60,997 bases of DNA from Granulicoccus phenolivorans DSM 17626 = NBRC 107789 = JCM 15570 (GTDB lineage: Bacteria > Actinomycetota > Actinomycetes > Propionibacteriales > Propionibacteriaceae), in assembly GCF_000423085.1 (NCBI RefSeq), contig NZ_AUHH01000025.1, forward strand, positions 1-60,997. Reading direction: 5' to 3'. Each line of letters starts with the position of its first letter. Within the stretch, counting starts at the first letter, position 1. Shown in pieces: positions 37,490 through 47,860 of this stretch. The notes under the pieces were generated by a model. It was not told the origin of the DNA. It searched no databases and was given only the letters and a program-made list of their open reading frames with translations. The position numbers and the translations under genes were made by a program.

Positions 37490-38938
37490 TCAGCGCCCGG
37501 ACAGTTCCTCGACGGCGGCGGCGAATGCCTCCCCACGGGCTCCGTAGGAGGAGTACATGTCGAGGCTGGCGCAACCGGGCGCCAGCAGCACGGTGTCCCC
37601 GGGCCGGGCCATGGCTGCGGCGGCCTGGACGACCTCCGTCATTGCTCCAGTGTCGGACCGATCGACCACGATCACCGGGACCTGGGGCGCGTGTTGCGCA
37701 AGTGACTGTTGAATCAGGGCACGGTCCACCCCGAGCAGCACCGCGCCCCGCAGGCGGGGGGCCTGCTGGGTGACCAGGTCGTCGAAGTTGGTCCCCTTGG
37801 CCTGGCCCCCGGCGACCCACACGATCGACTCGAAGGCGTTCATCGAGGACTCCGCGGCGGCCGGGTTGGTGGCCTTGGAGTCATCGACGTAGGTCACCCC
37901 GTCGACCTCGGCGACCCGGGCAATCCGGTGTCCGCCCAGTTCGACCGACTGCAGCCCGGTCCGGACCGCCTGGGCCGGTACGCCGTAGCTGCGCGCCAGC
38001 GCGGCGGCGGCCAGGGCGTTGGCCACATTGTGCGGTGCGGCCGGCTGGACATCGGCGACCTTGGCCAGTTCGAGGGCCGAACTCTGCCGCTGCGGAATGA
38101 AGGCCCGATCGACCAGCAGGTCGTCGACCACGCCGAGCATCGACATGCCCGGCAGGCCCAGGGTGAAGCCGATCGCCCGCGCCCCCTCAGTGACGTCGGC
38201 CTCCTCGACCATCCGTTCGGTGGCCGGATCGGCGACGTTGTAGACACAGGCATGGGTGACCCGCTCGAAGATCCGGGCCTTGTCGGCGCCGTACTCCTCG
38301 AAGGAGGCGTGCCATTCCAGGTGGTCCGGGCGCAGGTTCAGCACCGCGGCCGAATGCAGTTGCAGCGTGTGGCAGTAGTGCAGTTGGAAGCTGGACAGTT
38401 CCAGGACGAACACGTCGTAGTCGACCTCGACATCGAGCACTGCCTCGCACACCGGCCGGCCGATGTTGCCGACCAGGGCGACCTGCTTGCCGGCCGCGGT
38501 GAGCATCGCCTCGAGCATCTGGACCGTGGTGGTCTTGCCGTTGGTGCCGGTCACCCCCAGCCAGGGCTGCCCGCCGTCGGCGCGGGCCGGGGAGCTGATC
38601 TGCCAGGCCAGTTCGACGTCGGACCAGATCGGGATTCCGCGTTCGGTCGCCTGGGTGAGCAGTGGGTGGCTCGGGCGCCAGCCGGGCGAGGTCACCACGA
38701 GATCGACGTCGGTGGGCAGCCCCGCCGAGGAGCCCTCCCCCAGGTGCACCTCGGCGCCCAGCGCCTCCAGCAGCGTGGCCCTGTCGCGATTGGTGGGCGT
38801 GTCGGCGTCGTCGACGATCAGGACCCGGGCGCCGCATTCCAGGGCCAGGTCGGCGGCCGCGAAGCCGGACTTGGCCAGTCCGGCGACCAGCACCCGACGG
38901 CCCTGCACCGGCTCGCGATTCAGTTGGTCCAGCTTCAC
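37490..38938 (-). CDS. murD: UDP-N-acetylmuramoylalanine--D-glutamate ligase
   Basis: MurD adds D-glutamate to UDP-MurNAc-L-Ala. The 482-residue product has [16 protein letters not shown] near the start, the P-loop [48 protein letters not shown] and [12 protein letters not shown]. The GTG at 38938 overlaps the mraY stop by four bases (GTGA), in the style of the neighbours; an ATG 15 bases upstream is the alternative but has no room for a ribosome site. Coverage of all three Mur-ligase domains is complete. Confidence 0.95.
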   Translation of the reverse strand: MKLDQLNREPVQGRRVLVAGLAKSGFAAADLALECGARVLIVDDADTPTNRDRATLLEALGAEVHLGEGSSAGLPTDVDLVVTSPGWRPSHPLLTQATERGIPIWSDVELAWQISSPARADGGQPWLGVTGTNGKTTTVQMLEAMLTAAGKQVALVGNIGRPVCEAVLDVEVDYDVFVLELSSFQLHYCHTLQLHSAAVLNLRPDHLEWHASFEEYGADKARIFERVTHACVYNVADPATERMVEEADVTEGARAIGFTLGLPGMSMLGVVDDLLVDRAFIPQRQSSALELAKVADVQPAAPHNVANALAAAALARSYGVPAQAVRTGLQSVELGGHRIARVAEVDGVTYVDDSKATNPAAAESSMNAFESIVWVAGGQAKGTNFDDLVTQQAPRLRGAVLLGVDRALIQQSLAQHAPQVPVIVVDRSDTGAMTEVVQAAAAMARPGDTVLLAPGCASLDMYSSYGARGEAFAAAVEELSGR

Positions 38939-40062
38939 AGCCCGCTCACCCATTCCCCGTAGAAGATGCCCAGGCCGAGGGCGACGAAGATGCCGGAGAT
39001 GATCCAGAAGCGGACCACGATGGTCGACTCACCCCAGCCGATCATCTCGAAGTGATGCTGCAGCGGCGCCATCTTGAACAGCCGTTTGCCCTTGGGATCG
39101 GGGTCGCCCCGGCGTACGGCCAGGCGCTTGGTGGTCTTGAAGTAGGTGACCTGCAGGATCACCGACAAGGTGATGATCACCATCAGCCCGGCCAGGATCA
39201 CCAGCAGCAACTCGGTGCGGGTGGTGATGGCCAGCCCGGCCAGCGCGCCGCCCAGGGACAGCGAGCCGGAGTCGCCCATGAAGATCTTGGCGGGCTTGGT
39301 GTTCCACCACAGGAACCCGAAACAGGCGCCGGCCAGGGCCAGGGAGACCACTGCCAGGTCGTGCGGGTCGCGGACCTCGTAACAGCGTGGCCCGGCGGTC
39401 GACAGGTCGCCGCAGGTCTGGTTGTACTGCCACAGGTTCACCAGCGCGTACGCCGCGAACACCATGGTGCAGGCGCCGGTGGCCAGCCCGTCCAGGCCAT
39501 CGGTCAGATTCACCGCATTCGAGGCGGCGGTGACCAGCAGCACGATCCAGATCAGCGCCAGGATCGTGCCGATCACCACCCCGAAGCGGGCGAAGTCCAG
39601 CCACGGAATGTCGCGCAGGAAGGAGATCGCCATCGAGGCCGGGGTGCGCCCGTCCTCGTCGGGGAACTGGAAGGCCATGAAGCCGAAGGAGACCGCGACC
39701 AGGGTCTGCCCGATCAGCTTGCCCTTGGAATCCAGGCCCAGCGAACGTTGCTTGGAGATCTTCGTCCAGTCGTCGAGGAAGCCGATCAGGCCACAGCCGA
39801 CGAACAGGTAGAGCACCAGCAGTCCGGAGACCGAGGGTGGTCGCCAGTTGATCAGGTGGGCCATGAAATACGCCGCCACGGTGGCCAGGATGATCACCAG
39901 CCCACCCATGGTGGGGGTGCCGCGCTTGGTCTTGTGCGCGGTCGGCCCGTCCTCACGAATGAACTGCCCGTAGCCGTTCTTGACCAGAATCCCGATCGCC
40001 AGCCGCGTCCCGAGCAGTGTGAACACCATCGCCAACGCAGCAGCGATGAGGATTGTTTTCAC
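38935..40062 (-). CDS. mraY: MraY, phospho-MurNAc-pentapeptide translocase
   Basis: MraY transfers phospho-MurNAc-pentapeptide to undecaprenyl phosphate, making lipid I. The 375-residue product has ten transmembrane segments, with the catalytic Asp pair in [24 protein letters not shown], and [11 protein letters not shown], plus the substrate loop [12 protein letters not shown]. The GTG at 40062 overlaps the murF stop (GTGA), and its own stop overlaps the murD start. Length and motifs are normal for the family. Confidence 0.97.
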   Translation of the reverse strand: MKTILIAAALAMVFTLLGTRLAIGILVKNGYGQFIREDGPTAHKTKRGTPTMGGLVIILATVAAYFMAHLINWRPPSVSGLLVLYLFVGCGLIGFLDDWTKISKQRSLGLDSKGKLIGQTLVAVSFGFMAFQFPDEDGRTPASMAISFLRDIPWLDFARFGVVIGTILALIWIVLLVTAASNAVNLTDGLDGLATGACTMVFAAYALVNLWQYNQTCGDLSTAGPRCYEVRDPHDLAVVSLALAGACFGFLWWNTKPAKIFMGDSGSLSLGGALAGLAITTRTELLLVILAGLMVIITLSVILQVTYFKTTKRLAVRRGDPDPKGKRLFKMAPLQHHFEMIGWGESTIVVRFWIISGIFVALGLGIFYGEWVSGL

Positions 40063-41597
40063 TGGTTGTCTCCTGTACCGGTGCCCGAAGCCGGGTTGGT
40101 CCCCGACTTGATCATCGCATCAGCTACCCGCTCCAGGCGCAAACCGCGGGAGGCCTTCACCAGGATGATGTCGCCGGGTGCGGTTTCGGCCTGCAGGATC
40201 GCGATGGCCTCGTCGAGGCTACCCATCACCCGGGCATCTTCGCATCCCGAGTTCCGGGCGGCGGTCACCATGTCGGGCGCATTGTCCCCGATCGCCAGCA
40301 GCGTCCCGATCTGCAGCGCGCCCACCGCGCGCCCGATCGCCTCGTGCTCGGGCAGCGAGCGGTTGCCCAGTTCCAGCATCTGGCCCAGCACGGCCCACAG
40401 GTGGACCCCCTGCTTGTGCCGGCGCCGGGCCCGACCCATCGCCGCCAGGGTCTCCACCGCGGCCAGCATCGACTCGGGGTTCGCGTTGTAGGCGTCGTTG
40501 AGGACCGCCAGCCCGTCGGGGCGTACGGTCAACTCCATCCGCCACCGCGACCGCGAGACCGCCCGGTTGAGGCCCGCGGCGATCACCGCCAGCGGGACCC
40601 CGCAGACGTACGCCGCCGCTGCCGCGGCGACCGCGTTGGCCACCTGGTGACGCCCGATCAGCTGCAATTGCACCCGGACCGATTCCTCCCCGTCCGGGGT
40701 CTCCACGTGCAGCAGGAAGCTGTACTGATCCAGATCCGAGGGCTGCGGTTCGGTCGCCCAGACCCGCAGTTCGACCCGGTCCCCCGCGCCGCCATCGGCG
40801 GGCAGGTCCGGCCGGCCGGCGTCGGCCAACAGGTCGGGGCGGCCCCCGGCGGAGAACAGCGCGATCCGGGCCTGCGTCCGGTCGGCCATGGCGAGGACGC
40901 GTCGATCGGTCCCGTTCAGCACGGCCCAGCCATCGCTGGGCAGCGCCTCGACGAGTTCCCCCTTGGCCTGGGCGATCACATCCTGGCTGCCGAACTCGCT
41001 CACGTGGGCCTGGCCGACGTTGAGCACGATGCCGACCTGCGGCGGCGTGACCCCGGTGAGATAGGAGATGTGGCCGAGCCCGCGGGCCCCCATCTCGGCG
41101 ACCAGGTAACGCGTGGTCTCGTCGCAGCGGCACGCGGTCAGCGGGGCGCCGATCTCATTGTTGAAGTTGCCCGCCGGGGCGATGGTGGGCCCCTCCCGCT
41201 CCAACACCTGGGCGAGCAGGTCCTTGGTCGAGGTCTTGCCCTGGGAACCGGTCACCCCGATCACGGTCAGGTCGGGCAGGTGGGTCACCACATGGTGCGC
41301 CAACCGCCCCAGGGCCTCGGTGGAATCGGCGGTCACCACACAGCGGGCCGCGATCTCGGGGGGCAGCCCGTCGGGGACCCGGTTGCACAGGAAGGCCGCG
41401 GCGCCTGCCTGCGCCGCGGTCTCGATGAAGTCATGGCCGTCGACCCGCTCCCCGGGGAAAGCCACGAACAGCGCTCCCGGGGTCAGCTCACGGGAGTCGA
41501 TACTGACCTGCGGTCCCACCTGGATGTCCGCCACCGACGGGTCGGGAGCGACGGCGCCCACCGCCCGCGCGAGTTCGCTGAGCGCGATCAGCCTCAT
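40059..41597 (-). CDS. murF: UDP-MurNAc-tripeptide--D-Ala-D-Ala ligase
   Basis: MurF completes the pentapeptide precursor. The 512-residue product has the N-terminal substrate domain (SIDSRELTPGALFVAFPGERVDG), the P-loop GVTGSQGKTSTKDLL, NFNNEIGAPLTAC, EMGARGLGHI, and LNDAYNANPESMLAAVETLA. A stretch of about 30 extra residues rich in Gly, Asp and Pro sits around residue 255 and includes two GRPDL repeats. The ATG at 41597, with GGGGATCA upstream, overlaps the murE stop as ATGA. Confidence 0.95.
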   Translation of the reverse strand: MRLIALSELARAVGAVAPDPSVADIQVGPQVSIDSRELTPGALFVAFPGERVDGHDFIETAAQAGAAAFLCNRVPDGLPPEIAARCVVTADSTEALGRLAHHVVTHLPDLTVIGVTGSQGKTSTKDLLAQVLEREGPTIAPAGNFNNEIGAPLTACRCDETTRYLVAEMGARGLGHISYLTGVTPPQVGIVLNVGQAHVSEFGSQDVIAQAKGELVEALPSDGWAVLNGTDRRVLAMADRTQARIALFSAGGRPDLLADAGRPDLPADGGAGDRVELRVWATEPQPSDLDQYSFLLHVETPDGEESVRVQLQLIGRHQVANAVAAAAAAYVCGVPLAVIAAGLNRAVSRSRWRMELTVRPDGLAVLNDAYNANPESMLAAVETLAAMGRARRRHKQGVHLWAVLGQMLELGNRSLPEHEAIGRAVGALQIGTLLAIGDNAPDMVTAARNSGCEDARVMGSLDEAIAILQAETAPGDIILVKASRGLRLERVADAMIKSGTNPASGTGTGDNQ

Positions 41598-43165
41598 TGT
41601 GATCCCCCTTCGGCCCTTGACCGAACAACTATTGCCCAAACCTCAGTCAAAACAGTGGAGTCGTCGAAGGGTGTCACGCGATCGTTGATCTCCTGCCCTG
41701 TCTCATGCCCCTTGCCGAGCACCACCACGATCGATTCTCCCGCGTGAGCGGCGGCTCGGGAAAGGGCCAGGGTGATCGCGGCCCGGCGCTCGCCACCATC
41801 GACCACCTCGGCGCCGCCCTCGGCCCGGGCGCCGGCGATCACCTGGGCCCGGATCGACGCCGGGTCCTCGGTCCGCGGGTTGTCGTCGGTGACCACGACC
41901 AGGTCGGCGCCGGCCGCCGCGGCCGCCCCCATCGGTTCGCGTTTGGTCCGGTCCCGGTCGCCGCCGCAGCCGACCACGGCGATCACCCGGGTGCCCGCGG
42001 CGCGCTCGGGCGCGAAGACCCCCAGCGCGGAGGCGACCGCCTGCGGGGTGTGCGCGAAATCGACGATCGCCAGCGGCCCGCCCGGCAGGTCCACCCGCTG
42101 CATCCGGCCGGGGATCTGCACCGTGGCCAGGCCGTCGACGGCCCGGGCCAGGTCGGCGGGCGGGTTGAGCCGGCTCAGCATCGCCAGCGCGGTGACGGCG
42201 TTGCGGACGTTGTAGTCCCCGTGCGGGGCCAGGGTGAAGGTGCGCTCCCCATGCGGGGTGGCGACGCGGACCTGGTTCCCCTGATGCGCCAGGACGCGGA
42301 AGTCGGCGGGCTCGCGCCACCCGGTGGTGACCAGCTCGACGTCCCCGGCGCTGCGGATCCGATCGGCGAGCGTACGCCCCCAGGGATCATCGACGTTGAC
42401 CACCGCTCGCCGGGTCCGTTCGGGGGTGAACAGCTGCGCCTTGGCCTCGAAGTACTCCTCCATCGTGTGGTGGAAGTCCAGGTGATCCCGGCCGAGGTTG
42501 GTGAACGCGGCCACGTCGAAGCGGATCCCGGCCACGCGCTGCAGCACCAGCGCGTGCGAGGAGACCTCCATCGCCACGGCGTCGGCGCCACGTTCGGCGT
42601 ACAACCCCAGCAGGCCCTGCAGTTCGGGTGACTCCGGGGTGGTGACGGTGGTCCGGGCCCCGGCGAGATCGGTGTCGTCCAGGCGGAAGCCGATGGTGCC
42701 GATGGTGCCGACCCGGTGTCCGGCCGCGCGCAGCATCGCCTGAATCAGGTACGCGGTGGTGGTCTTGCCGTTGGTGCCGGTGATGGCGTACATGGCCATC
42801 TGCTCGGCCGGGTGGCGATAGATGTTGGCGGCCACCTCCGCCATGGCGGTCCGCGGGTCGGCCACCTCGACCACCGGTACGCCGCACGCGCCGGCCAGCC
42901 CGGCGCCGGCGGCGTCGGTGAGCACCGCGGCCGCTCCGGCAGCCACCGCCGACGGCACGAAGTCGGCCCCGTGGAATCGGGTTCCGGGCAGGGCGACGTA
43001 GACATCGTGCGGCTGCACCAGGCGGGAATCCAGTGTGATGCCACTGAGCCGCACCGCGGGGTCGGCGGCGTGGACCGTGCGTACGGACACTCCCGCGAAC
43101 GCCGTCGACCAGTCCACCGCGGCGGGGGTGGGTCGCAACAGTTCGGGCTGATTCGGCTGGTTCAC
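41594..43165 (-). CDS. murE: UDP-MurNAc-L-Ala-D-Glu--diaminopimelate ligase
   Basis: MurE adds the third stem-peptide residue. The 523-residue product has DSRLVQPHDVYVALPGTRFHG, the P-loop [50 protein letters not shown] and GDYNVRNAVTALA. The substrate-recognition motif reads DDNPRTED; DNPR marks diaminopimelate-adding enzymes rather than lysine ones. GTG at 43165 is chosen, seven residues before the conserved LLRPTP; an ATG at 43240 would overlap the end of ftsI by 17 bases. The choice is uncertain. Confidence 0.93.
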   Translation of the reverse strand: MNQPNQPELLRPTPAAVDWSTAFAGVSVRTVHAADPAVRLSGITLDSRLVQPHDVYVALPGTRFHGADFVPSAVAAGAAAVLTDAAGAGLAGACGVPVVEVADPRTAMAEVAANIYRHPAEQMAMYAITGTNGKTTTAYLIQAMLRAAGHRVGTIGTIGFRLDDTDLAGARTTVTTPESPELQGLLGLYAERGADAVAMEVSSHALVLQRVAGIRFDVAAFTNLGRDHLDFHHTMEEYFEAKAQLFTPERTRRAVVNVDDPWGRTLADRIRSAGDVELVTTGWREPADFRVLAHQGNQVRVATPHGERTFTLAPHGDYNVRNAVTALAMLSRLNPPADLARAVDGLATVQIPGRMQRVDLPGGPLAIVDFAHTPQAVASALGVFAPERAAGTRVIAVVGCGGDRDRTKREPMGAAAAAGADLVVVTDDNPRTEDPASIRAQVIAGARAEGGAEVVDGGERRAAITLALSRAAAHAGESIVVVLGKGHETGQEINDRVTPFDDSTVLTEVWAIVVRSRAEGGSQ

Positions 43166-43223
43166 AGGCTCGACCGTAGCCGCTCCGGCGCGCCCGGGGC
43201 AGGGCGACACCTCATTCGGCGGC

Positions 43224-45455
43224 TCACCACTCCAGTTCATACTTCGGCGACGTGGTTGTCGAGGGCTGCACCGCGAACCGCTTCAGGGCTGCCCGGGTGA
43301 CATCGCGGTACACCGGCCCGGCACTGTGCGCGCCGTTGGACTTCGTCTTCGGATACATGAACATCACGTAGGTCACGATCTGCGGATCCTCGATCGGGGC
43401 CGCCCCGACGAAGGAGGTCAACACACCGTCGTACTTGCCCTTGTCGGCCTGGTAGACCTCCGCGGTGCCGGTCTTGCCGCCGGTGCGGTAGTCCTCCATC
43501 CCGAGTTCCTTGGGGCCGCCGGGGCCGATCACGGCCTCCATCATCTGGGCGACCTGCCGGGAGGTCTGCTCGGAGACCACCCGGCGGCTCTCCCGGGCCG
43601 GCTGGGCGATGGCGTGACCCTGCGCGTCGGTGGCGCCCCGGATGATCGTCGGCTGGTTGTAGACCCCGCCGTTGAGGATCCCGGCCACCGCGGCGGTCAT
43701 CTGCACCGCCGACGTCGAGAAGCCCTGCCCGAAGGAGATCTGATCCCGGGCCGCGTCGGACATGTCGGCGCCGGGCAGGTAGCCGGCCCCCTCACCGGGC
43801 AACTCGATCCCGGTCGGGCGACCGATCCCGAAGTTGTAGAGGTACTGGCGGTACTTCTCCTTCTCCATCTGCCTGGCCAGCATGATCGTGCCGATGTTGG
43901 AGGAGTGCACCATCACCCCGGTCGCGGTGGCATTGGTGTAGCCGTGTTGCCACACGTCGGTGACCTTGCCCCCGCCGGATTCGATCGAGGGCGGCAGCAC
44001 CAGCCGGGTGTCGGGGGTCATCGTCCCGCCGTCGATCAGCGCGGCCATGGTCAGGATCTTCTGCACCGACCCGGGTTCATAGGTCTGGGTGACCGCACGG
44101 TTGCCCAGGTCCTGCGCCTGCGCGGCGGCGGTCCGGTTCGCGTCGAAGGAGGGGGTGTTGACCATCGCCAGGATCTCGCCGGTCTTGACGTTCATCGTGA
44201 CCAGGGTGCCCGATTCGGCTCCGATGTCCTGCTGCTGCCGCTTCATCAGTTCCTCGGCGGTGGCCTGCAGTTCGGCGTCGATGGTGAGCTGGTAGTTCGT
44301 CCCGTTGGTGGCCGGGGTCAGCACGTTGGAGCCGAGCGGGATCCGCAGGCCGGCCGGGGAGGACTCGAAGACCTCGCTGCCCGCCTGGCCGGCGAGTTCC
44401 TTCTCATGGGCGTACTCCAGTCCCCCGGCGCCGCGGTTCTCGGAGTTCAGGAAGCCCACCACGCCGGCGGCGGTGTCGCCCTCGGGGTAGTAGCGTAGCG
44501 GGTCGGATTCCCGGAACACGCCGTAGATGCCCAGCCGGCTGAGTTCGTCGGCCAGCCGCTGGAACTGGGCGGCCGGGATCTTCTTGGCGACGTAGGCGAA
44601 CTTCGTGTTGGGCTTGGTCAGCGCCGGCAGGTAGTCATCGCGCTGGCCGCCGATGTAGTTGACCATCAGGTCGGCGATCTGGTCCGCCTTCGGCGTGGTC
44701 AGGCTCGGGTCGCAGGTGATCGCCACCGCCGCCTCGCTGATCGCCAGGGCGGTGCCGTTGCGGTCGGTGATCGTGCCCCGCATCGCCGGCAGCGGAACCT
44801 TCCGGGTGAGCTGGCGTTCGGCGGCCGCGGCGTAGGAATTGGCATCGAAGCCCTGCAACTGGATCAGCCGGACGCCCGAGGCGGCCACCGCGACCGCGAG
44901 TACCACCAGCACGATGCGCAGCCGGAGCGCACCGTTGCCCAGGCCCCAGCGCACCGGTCCGCGGGCCCGGCGGCGGGCCCGGGCGGCAGCGGCCTTCGTG
45001 CCGATCGCGCCCAGCAGCGACGGTCGGGGCGCGGGAGCGGCGGGACGACGTCCGCCGGCCGGACGCCGGGTGGTCGGACGTCGGTCGGTGTTGCGGGTCG
45101 TGCGGGTATTGCCGGTGGCGCGGGTGGTGCGGGAGCCCGGCGTACGCCCGGAGGCGCCGGCGGAGGACCGGGACGCCGGCCGGGTGCCGGACTGCCGCGA
45201 GCGGGCCGGATCCTTCGCCGCCCGGGCACTGCCCGCGCGGGTGCCGGTGGAGCGGGCCGAGGTCGAGGCGGACCGAGCCGTCCCCGACCGCGCCGTGGAC
45301 CTGGAAGCCGAGGACGAAGCCGAGGACCGGGAAGCCGAGGACCGGTCGGACGCACCGCGGGCACCGGGCCGACTGCCGGAGTCACCGCGTCGCGTGGCGC
45401 GGGTCGGATTGGCATCCGAGGAGGGGCGCCCGGGTCGGGGGTCTCTGCTGGTCAT
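43224..45455 (-). CDS. ftsI: Septal transpeptidase FtsI (PBP3/PbpB)
   Basis: FtsI cross-links septal peptidoglycan. The 743-residue product has a cytoplasmic N-terminus of about 175 residues made mostly of Ser, Arg, Thr, Gly and Ala, one transmembrane helix (LRIVLVVLAVAVAASGVRLI), the dimerisation domain (MRGTITDRNGTALA) and the transpeptidase domain. The catalytic triad of motifs is EPGSVQK with the nucleophile Ser, HSSN, and GGKTGTAEV. The N-terminal extension is unusually long, though basic extensions are known in actinobacterial FtsI. It follows ftsL by 24 bases. ATG at 45455 is the only sensible start upstream of the helix. Confidence 0.95.
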   Translation of the reverse strand: MTSRDPRPGRPSSDANPTRATRRGDSGSRPGARGASDRSSASRSSASSSASRSTARSGTARSASTSARSTGTRAGSARAAKDPARSRQSGTRPASRSSAGASGRTPGSRTTRATGNTRTTRNTDRRPTTRRPAGGRRPAAPAPRPSLLGAIGTKAAAARARRRARGPVRWGLGNGALRLRIVLVVLAVAVAASGVRLIQLQGFDANSYAAAAERQLTRKVPLPAMRGTITDRNGTALAISEAAVAITCDPSLTTPKADQIADLMVNYIGGQRDDYLPALTKPNTKFAYVAKKIPAAQFQRLADELSRLGIYGVFRESDPLRYYPEGDTAAGVVGFLNSENRGAGGLEYAHEKELAGQAGSEVFESSPAGLRIPLGSNVLTPATNGTNYQLTIDAELQATAEELMKRQQQDIGAESGTLVTMNVKTGEILAMVNTPSFDANRTAAAQAQDLGNRAVTQTYEPGSVQKILTMAALIDGGTMTPDTRLVLPPSIESGGGKVTDVWQHGYTNATATGVMVHSSNIGTIMLARQMEKEKYRQYLYNFGIGRPTGIELPGEGAGYLPGADMSDAARDQISFGQGFSTSAVQMTAAVAGILNGGVYNQPTIIRGATDAQGHAIAQPARESRRVVSEQTSRQVAQMMEAVIGPGGPKELGMEDYRTGGKTGTAEVYQADKGKYDGVLTSFVGAAPIEDPQIVTYVMFMYPKTKSNGAHSAGPVYRDVTRAALKRFAVQPSTTTSPKYELEW

Positions 45456-45479
45456 CGTTCAGTCCTTGCGGGTCGCGGG

Positions 45480-46130
45480 TCAGTTGGCCGGCTGCTGCGG
45501 ATTCTGCTGGTTCTGCGGGCTCGGATTCGGTTGGCTCTGCTGCTGGGCCTGCTGCGCCTCCTGCTGTCGGCGTTTCAGGTCCGCATCACGCTTGCGCTGA
45601 ATGTCCTGCTGCACGCTGGTGGCCTCACGCTGCGCGGCCTGGCGCCGGGTCTCCGCCTCCCGGACGATGTCGCTGCGACGATTGGCCTCCACCTCCGCCT
45701 GCGGCAGTTGTACCGACTGTGGCAGGTAGCGGCCGTCATTCGGCTTCGCCTCGCCGATGATCTGCCCGTCGGGCAGTTTGACGTAGTTGATCTGCCAGTA
45801 GGGGCGCATGCCCAGCTTGGCCGCACGCCGGTTCAGCTCATCCACCGAACTCGCGTGGGTGACCTGGCTCTCCAGTTCGCCCTGTTGGTAGGACAGCACG
45901 CCGGCCTGCCGCTCCAGCCGGGACGCCTCCACGGCCTGGCCCTGCAGGGTGGTGTTGAGCAGCAGCACCCCCATCATCCCCAGCCCCAGAATGCCGGCGA
46001 GGACCAGCACGAACGGGATCCGCGCCAATTGCGTACGCCGGGGCGGCACCGCCTGCAACCGGGCGGCGGGACCCGCGGCGCGCTCGTCGAGACCTTTGCG
46101 GACCTCGGGGCTGACCGGCTGCACACTCAT
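45480..46130 (-). CDS. ftsL: Septum-site protein FtsL
   Basis: The position between rsmH and ftsI, and the topology, identify FtsL: a basic N-terminus, a single transmembrane helix ([21 protein letters not shown]) and an outside coiled coil ([20 protein letters not shown]). FtsL connects FtsQ-FtsB to FtsW-FtsI. The 216 residues are longer than usual because of a second charged helix and a Gln/Pro/Asn-rich tail of some 30 residues. The ATG at 46130 follows AGGAGTCCCG and overlaps the rsmH stop as ATGA. Confidence 0.88.
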   Translation of the reverse strand: MSVQPVSPEVRKGLDERAAGPAARLQAVPPRRTQLARIPFVLVLAGILGLGMMGVLLLNTTLQGQAVEASRLERQAGVLSYQQGELESQVTHASSVDELNRRAAKLGMRPYWQINYVKLPDGQIIGEAKPNDGRYLPQSVQLPQAEVEANRRSDIVREAETRRQAAQREATSVQQDIQRKRDADLKRRQQEAQQAQQQSQPNPSPQNQQNPQQPAN

Positions 46131-47197
46131 CGGGACTCCTCGATCCGTTCGGCGGCGCGCAGCCGGGCCGAGGCCGCGCGGGGGTTGTGGGCGATTTCGT
46201 CGGCGCCGGGCTTCTCGGCACCACGGGTGAGCAGTTCGAACTCCGGGCCGTACCCGGCCGGGACCACCGGCAGACCCCGGGGGGCCCGCGACTCCGCGGC
46301 CGCGCGCAGGGTCTGCTTGACCAGGCGATCCTCCAGCGAGTGGTACGCCAGCACGGCGATCCGGCCCCCGAGGGTGAGCGCGGCCAGCGCGGCCGGCACC
46401 GCCCGTTCGAGCGCCTCCAGTTCCCGGTTCACCTCGATCCGCAGGGCCTGGAAGGTCCGCTTGGCCGGGTGTCCCCCGGTGTGCCGGGCGGCGGCCGGGA
46501 TGGCGCCGGCGATCACCTCGACCAGGCGCGCGGAGTCGGTGAACGGTTCCTGCTCCCGAGCCGCGACGATGCGCTGGGCGATCCGCTGGGAGAAACGTTC
46601 CTCCCCGTAGCGGGACAGGATCCGGGTCAGCTCGGGGGCCGCATAAGTATTGACAATGTCGGCGGCGGTGAGGGCCTGATCGGGATCCATCCGCATGTCC
46701 AGCGGCGCGTCGGTGGCGTACGCGAAGCCGCGCTCGGTCCGGTCGATCTGCAAGGAGGACAGGCCCAGGTCCATCAGGACCGCCTGCACCCCGGTCAGTC
46801 CGGCGGCCGCGACGATCTCGGGGATCTGGTCGTAGACCGCGCGCACCCCGATGAATCGGGCCCGGGCCGGGTCCGGGGAGGAAAGTGGAGCGGTTCCCGG
46901 GGAGGAAAGTGGAGCGTCCGGCGGGGAGGGAAGTGGAGCATCCCCGGCCACGGTGCTCGCCAGCGGCGGGAGCAGGCGTACGCCGAAGGGCCGCAGCCGC
47001 TCGGCGGCCAGTCGCAGGGCGTTGGGATCGCGGTCGATGCCGATCACGGTGGCCTCGGGACAGGCCCGCAGGATTGCTTCGGTGTGCCCCCCCAGACCCA
47101 GCGTGCAGTCGATGCACACGGCACCGGGTTCGGCCAGCGCCGGGGCCAGCAGTTCGACGATGCGCTCCAGCATCACCGGGGTGTGAATCTCACCCAT
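46127..47197 (-). CDS. rsmH: 16S rRNA (cytosine-1402-N4)-methyltransferase
   Basis: RsmH methylates C1402 of 16S rRNA using S-adenosylmethionine. The 356-residue product has [13 protein letters not shown], the SAM loop [52 protein letters not shown] and [12 protein letters not shown]. Between residues 75 and 115, where others have a short loop, there is an insert with three copies of an eight-residue Pro/Ser/Ala unit (APLSSPG type), encoded by a 24-base tandem repeat. The reading frame is intact. It is the second gene after mraZ. Confidence 0.95.
   Translation of the reverse strand: MGEIHTPVMLERIVELLAPALAEPGAVCIDCTLGLGGHTEAILRACPEATVIGIDRDPNALRLAAERLRPFGVRLLPPLASTVAGDAPLPSPPDAPLSSPGTAPLSSPDPARARFIGVRAVYDQIPEIVAAAGLTGVQAVLMDLGLSSLQIDRTERGFAYATDAPLDMRMDPDQALTAADIVNTYAAPELTRILSRYGEERFSQRIAQRIVAAREQEPFTDSARLVEVIAGAIPAAARHTGGHPAKRTFQALRIEVNRELEALERAVPAALAALTLGGRIAVLAYHSLEDRLVKQTLRAAAESRAPRGLPVVPAGYGPEFELLTRGAEKPGADEIAHNPRAASARLRAAERIEESR
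46875..46946. repeat. Three 24-base tandem repeats inside rsmH
   Basis: Three copies of a 24-base unit, whose plus-strand core is GGGGAGGAAAGTGGAGC, lie in frame in rsmH and encode the APLSSP-type insert. The copies differ at a few positions. The core resembles the first box of the mraZ operator at 47891-47900. Confidence 0.85.
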
Positions 47198-47393
47198 GAG
47201 CCCTCCTGCCCTGCCCGACCCGGGCTCTGCTTGCGGTCGTTGGGATGCGCCGGTCCGTGCGGTGCCCGTCCCGTCAGGTTTCGACCCGAAACACGGTGGG
47301 AAGTGCGGCCTGGCACCGGGGAAGGTGCGCCAGGACGCTCGTGTCTCGGGCCGAAACCTCGCGGGACGGACTGTCCCGACGCTCGCCCCCGGC

Positions 47394-47819
47394 CTACTCG
47401 CCGGCGGCGAACTCCTCGTTCATTTCGGCAAACTCCTCTTCCTGCGCAGCGGAGTACTCCTCCCAGGTGGCGGCGTCCCAGACCTCCACGCGGTCGATCG
47501 CGCCGACCACGACGATGTCGGTCTCCAGCCCGGCGTACTTGCGCAACGCCGGGTTGATCGTGAGCCTGCCCTGCTTGTCCGGGGTCTCCGCCGAGGCGCC
47601 CGCGGCCAGCATGCGCTGGTAGTTGCGAACCGCCCGGTTGGTCGAGGACCCCGAAATCCTGCTGGCCATGGCCACGAAGTCCGCTTCCCGGTAGATCGCC
47701 AGACAGTGGTCCTGACCACGACTGATAACCAACCCGTCCGCGAACTCCTCACGGAACTTCGCCGGAAGGAAGAACCGGCCCTTTTCGTCGAGCTTCGGGT
47801 GATGGGTCCCCAAAAACAT
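47394..47819 (-). CDS. mraZ: MraZ, transcriptional regulator of the dcw cluster
   Basis: MraZ is a double AbrB-like DNA-binding protein that represses the division and wall cluster it heads. The 141-residue product has both repeats: [22 protein letters not shown] and, after the middle helix, [19 protein letters not shown]. An acidic tail follows. The ATG at 47819 has GGGAGG upstream, and four GTGGAG boxes lie 43-82 bases before it. rsmH starts 196 bases further on. Confidence 0.95.
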   Translation of the reverse strand: MFLGTHHPKLDEKGRFFLPAKFREEFADGLVISRGQDHCLAIYREADFVAMASRISGSSTNRAVRNYQRMLAAGASAETPDKQGRLTINPALRKYAGLETDIVVVGAIDRVEVWDAATWEEYSAAQEEEFAEMNEEFAAGE

Positions 47820-47860
47820 GGTTCAGGGCCACCTCCCTTAGCTCCGAATCGCACCGATCC

